This document shows positions 5,701 to 7,253 of a stretch of 7,253 bases of DNA, in pieces. The notes beneath the pieces were generated by a model. That model ran no database searches. It saw only the letters and a program-made list of their open reading frames with translations, and had not been told where the DNA came from. The stretch covers positions 1-7,253 of the forward strand of contig PITX01000064.1 of NCBI GenBank assembly GCA_017577345.1, given 5' to 3'. The DNA is from Clostridiales bacterium. Lineage in GTDB: Bacteria; Bacillota; Clostridia; Oscillospirales; Oscillospiraceae. Numbering within the stretch: position 1 is the stretch's first letter; each line of letters starts with the position of its first letter. The position numbers and the translations under genes are program-made.

Positions 5701-7253
5701 ACAGGCCCGACAGATGCACCGGTGGAGGCAAAAATGAACGCCTACAACCATTTCACCTGCAACAGTGAAAAGAGTGATTTGAGCGGCGTGATTTCCGGTG
5801 ATGGAACAAGCGTGCTTAAAATCTACTACGATCGTGAGCTGTTTACTGTCACATGGAAGCTGGCGGGCCGTGAGATCACAGAATGCTACCGCTATCAGGC
5901 AATTCCCTCCTGCAAGGAAAGCACGGCCCGTGCGGACGATGACCACGCGACCTACTCCTTCAGCGGATGGGACAAAAAGGTAGAAGAGGTCACTGCAGAT
6001 ACTGTGTATACAGCGCAGTATCAGGAAAGCTACGAAGCGATGATCCCGGGCGGACAGACTTGGCGCACATTGCAGCTGGCTTTGGAAAATGCAAAGCCCG
6101 GTGATACCGTGCGCATCGAAAAGGATGTTATACTCCGTGAGGACGCTGCTGTTCCCGCCGGCGTAACACTCCTGCTCCCGTGCATGGATGAAGATACCGG
6201 CTATGTCAAGCAAGGTGGCTATCTGATGAGCCCGGACGGCACGGATGCCACAGGTGGACAGGGAATTGGTCCGAATGCAAAGCTGTATCGCAGCCTGACC
6301 GTTGCGGAGGGAGTGCAGCTTCGTGTCAGCGGCTCGCTGCTTGTCAATGCTGTGACCGGAAGACCCTCGGCAGGACACTTCGATCAGGATGTGACCGGCG
6401 GCTATGCACAGCTCAACCTGCTCGGCAATGTTACAGTCGAGAACGGCGCTCATCTGGATGCCTTCGGCTTTGTGAAGGGGAGCGGACTGGTCACCGTGAA
6501 AAACGGCGGTACGGCCGGCGACCTGTATGTCGTGCGCCATTGGCGCGGCGGTACGCAGGCACTGAAAATGTATGAGGCCGCGCTCTATCCGATGAATGAA
6601 TACGACTGTCATAACATCGAGTCCATGATCCGCATCGAATACGGCGGCAGTCTGGAAGGCATCGTAAAAATGTATGCAGGCGGCAGCTATAACTACACCC
6701 GCTTCCCGCAGGTCGATAACAATAACGGACTGATCCGCTTGACGAATGCGTCAAGCTATCTGGTACGCACCTATGCAGACGGCAGAGAACGCTATGAGAT
6801 ATTCGGCGGTGCAGATTTCTCGAACAGTACGCTGAAAATCGTCGGTATCCCGCTCAGTACAGGCAGCTACATCTATCCGATCGACGGCGATATTGATACG
6901 GTATTGCATTCCGGCAGCTATCGCTTTGCCAATGACTTTAAGTATCTCCCCGGTGCGACCGTAATGGTCAATTCCGGCGCGGAGCTGGCTGTCACAGAAG
7001 GACATACCGTTGTGTTCTATCAGGCATTCAACAACGGTGAATTTACGGATAACACCCGTTATCCGGAGAGAACCCCTGCACTGCTCAGCGTTGCCAAGGG
7101 CGCAAAGTTTACGAATGCAGGCACTTTCGCAGGTGCAATCTATACGGAGTCTGCGGATATTCTGATCGGTACGGCTCCTGTTTGGAAAGCCGTTACCCGC
7201 GAGTCGAACTGTATGGCAAGCGGCAGACCGAAAGAAGAACACACGCTGGAAAT
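2632..7253 (+). CDS. Giant secreted surface protein with InlB-type B-repeats and MucBP-like modules, 3' end missing
   Basis: Reading from ATG 2632 gives 1540 codons without a stop, so the gene continues past the window. Order by residue: signal peptide (1-25); MucBP-like module (about 30-101, YTVYHYTEDLDG to YYTRN); two B-repeats (102-236); a related beta module (237-302); the unrecognised module shared with the upstream gene (303-517); seven contiguous B-repeats (519-999); a second MucBP-like module (1000-1069, YRVEHYLQ to KIYYDRE); one divergent B-repeat (1070-1135); then a beta-helix-like region (1136 to the edge). B-repeats are seen as GYxFxGW followed by a W-ending strand, as in the Flg_new/Listeria-Bacteroides repeat family. 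That architecture is known from extracellular adhesins; binding to host or mucus glycans or to other cells is inference. The C-terminal anchor is not in view. It has its own promoter and a terminator upstream. Confidence 0.93.
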   Translation, partial: MRKKLIALLLTIVMLLSALPVQVFAADGDAKYTVYHYTEDLDGEYSQYEKETLYGVPDTEVTAAALSIPGFTYFPGHEDGWATDTITANGRMRLDMYYTRNSYTLSYKDGDTSVLTADSYKFEEEIAPQSYSKNGYTFEGWFADAELKTAVPETMPADNLTLYAKLTPISYTVSYISDGSTVHTESVACDAAIPAYTPEKTGYRFLGWYTEEALKNAAPATMPASRLTLYAKWAKNVYTVTVHHLCNGTKIYADTTQSVAYQETVTDPILELDGYYYTEGNITPAADTQIIADTEMTVSYNSYLADLLAIDSAAFSDDAVLASARALYAKLNEQQKADYTGTEHQVALFAAIKTYSESQLKTAVHEAVDPTNATLADLTNEYIDEAVATMKEDAQKVDVALLLPDFQAKNMLYIDFLTELFGYKEIKSIQINGLPAYVLTGTTVAQNPAGSDQFRIMFNIAWSTLYPDADEGTVMNLLRENEETLTNSALDGKCVTAIVSAVTVEGVNYSVPYQISFFNNSHNVTWIFENGDPDQTKATDYGSAIEKPTEDDPTKTGYEFVGWQGYTENMKMGKTDVTFTAQWTANEYTVTLDPNGGTLKEGDSSTLTVTYDGTYALPTPLREGYTFAGWYLGQEKIDNNSTVMITEDKTFEAHWEVGQGYPIVYVLGGGVLEAGKNNPEQYNVETESFVLNNPVREGYTFLGWTGSNGEAQQTNVTVNKGTTGALSFTANWEIIKYTITYNTDGGSLIASVTQDYGTAVTPPADPTKTGYSFNGWDTVIPVTMPARSMEIKALWTINQYTITFNTDGGDILDPITQNYGTPITAPADPSRIGYTFKGWYEVIPETMPAENMTITAKWSINQHTITFVTVEDSVFAEIKQNYGTPITVPADPSRIGYTFKGWYEVIPETMPDQDMTITAKWTANTYTVSFDANGGSDVASKEVTYDAPFGELASSERAGYEFLGWYTEKNGGDAVDAETIVSLTEDTILYAHWNKMGEIPYRVEHYLQDVEGDGYTLVDTANLTGPTDAPVEAKMNAYNHFTCNSEKSDLSGVISGDGTSVLKIYYDRELFTVTWKLAGREITECYRYQAIPSCKESTARADDDHATYSFSGWDKKVEEVTADTVYTAQYQESYEAMIPGGQTWRTLQLALENAKPGDTVRIEKDVILREDAAVPAGVTLLLPCMDEDTGYVKQGGYLMSPDGTDATGGQGIGPNAKLYRSLTVAEGVQLRVSGSLLVNAVTGRPSAGHFDQDVTGGYAQLNLLGNVTVENGAHLDAFGFVKGSGLVTVKNGGTAGDLYVVRHWRGGTQALKMYEAALYPMNEYDCHNIESMIRIEYGGSLEGIVKMYAGGSYNYTRFPQVDNNNGLIRLTNASSYLVRTYADGRERYEIFGGADFSNSTLKIVGIPLSTGSYIYPIDGDIDTVLHSGSYRFANDFKYLPGATVMVNSGAELAVTEGHTVVFYQAFNNGEFTDNTRYPERTPALLSVAKGAKFTNAGTFAGAIYTESADILIGTAPVWKAVTRESNCMASGRPKEEHTLE
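3169..4182 (+). repeat. Paralogous module block, copy 2 (partner 3-1016)
   Basis: This copy comprises most of the second B-repeat, the related beta module (3340-3537) and the 215-residue module (3538-4182). The last module contains YAKLNEQQK, KNMLYIDFLTELFGY, EIKSIQIN and LRENEETLTNSALDGK, all kept in the other copy. It has helix-forming and strand-forming parts but matches no family I can name. Since it survives in both paralogues while the flanks differ, it is probably a functional unit. Confidence 0.93.
4186..5628 (+). repeat. Array of seven contiguous InlB-type B-repeats
   Basis: Units begin near 4186, 4390, 4618, 4837, 5026, 5215 and 5404. Each opens with a strand such as YTVTL or YTITF, mostly followed by an NxGG turn, then a GYxFxGW core, and ends with a strand finishing in W plus a short linker. 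Lengths are 63 to 76 residues. The units at 4837, 5026 and 5215 are exactly 63 residues each. Such arrays usually act as rigid extended stalks presenting other domains. Confidence 0.88.
5080..5365 (+). repeat. Near-identical direct repeat, period 189 bases, within the B-repeat array
   Basis: Bases 5080-5176 match 5269-5365 over 97 positions with three differences (5085, 5105 and 5139 in the first copy). One of these changes Ala to Val; the other two are silent. The shared part encodes YGTPIT to PETMP. The intervening halves of the units are clearly different. Confidence 0.9.
6037..7253 (+). other. Beta-helix-like C-terminal region of the second surface protein
   Basis: After the last B-repeat the protein changes character. 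GGQTWRTLQLALENAKPGDTV resembles the opening of parallel beta-helix proteins, where an ASLQxAIxxAxxGDTI phrase is common. Then come repeated short strands with G-A/V-x-L/V turns: LTVAEGVQLRVSG, LLGNVTVENGAHL, LVTVKNGGTAG, MVNSGAELAVTEG and LLSVAKGAKFTNAG. The period is irregular. No catalytic motif is evident, so a binding or structural role is more likely than an enzyme. The region is open at the window edge. Confidence 0.55.

Noticed and set aside
5449..6612. A 387-codon open frame on the minus strand
   Set aside because: It lies wholly antisense to the second surface gene, whose plus-strand frame carries recognisable B-repeat and MucBP-like motifs. The minus-strand product is rich in Cys, His and Arg with no motif, as expected from a reversed reading of this codon usage.

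Overview
The window looks like a cell-surface locus of a gut-type low-GC Gram-positive bacterium, most likely a clostridial commensal of the Oscillospiraceae or Lachnospiraceae kind. This is inferred from strong purine-rich ribosome binding sites, a Gram-positive Sec signal peptide, InlB-type B-repeats with MucBP-like modules, and domain types I recall from that group. No rRNA, tRNA, CRISPR array, transposase or phage gene is visible. No species can be named from sequence alone.

Layout, all on the + strand: (1) 1-2207, the 3' part of a large secreted protein gene whose start lies upstream. It carries a B-repeat, a related module, an unrecognised helical-looking module, a Cys-rich CxCG-type module and a clostridial C-terminal domain. 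(2) 2228-2374, a 48-residue peptide gene 20 bases downstream, with a very good ribosome binding site. (3) 2375-2631, an intergenic region with a possible branched RNA fold, a strong intrinsic terminator and a clear extended -10 promoter. (4) 2632-7253, a second giant surface protein that runs off the window after 1540 codons with no stop. It has a signal peptide, MucBP-like modules, many B-repeats, the same unrecognised module as gene 1, and a beta-helix-like C-terminal part.

Genes 1 and 2 are paralogues. From the window start to base 1016 the first matches 3169-4182 without a gap at a constant offset of 3166 bases (about 75% identical residues by hand count). Similarity then stops abruptly and the two proteins carry unrelated C-terminal halves. 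This looks like tandem duplication followed by exchange of the distal modules. The likely shared job is an extracellular adhesin or binding protein, but no ligand can be read from the sequence.

The least explained item is the 48-residue peptide between the two genes. It has a conserved-looking front half and a Thr/Pro/Asp-rich tail, in a form I recall seeing repeatedly as uncharacterised small proteins in gut bacteria. The large second gene has to be read directly in frame from 2632, because it has no stop in the window. Most other open frames, including a 387-codon one on the minus strand, are shadows of the two large genes.
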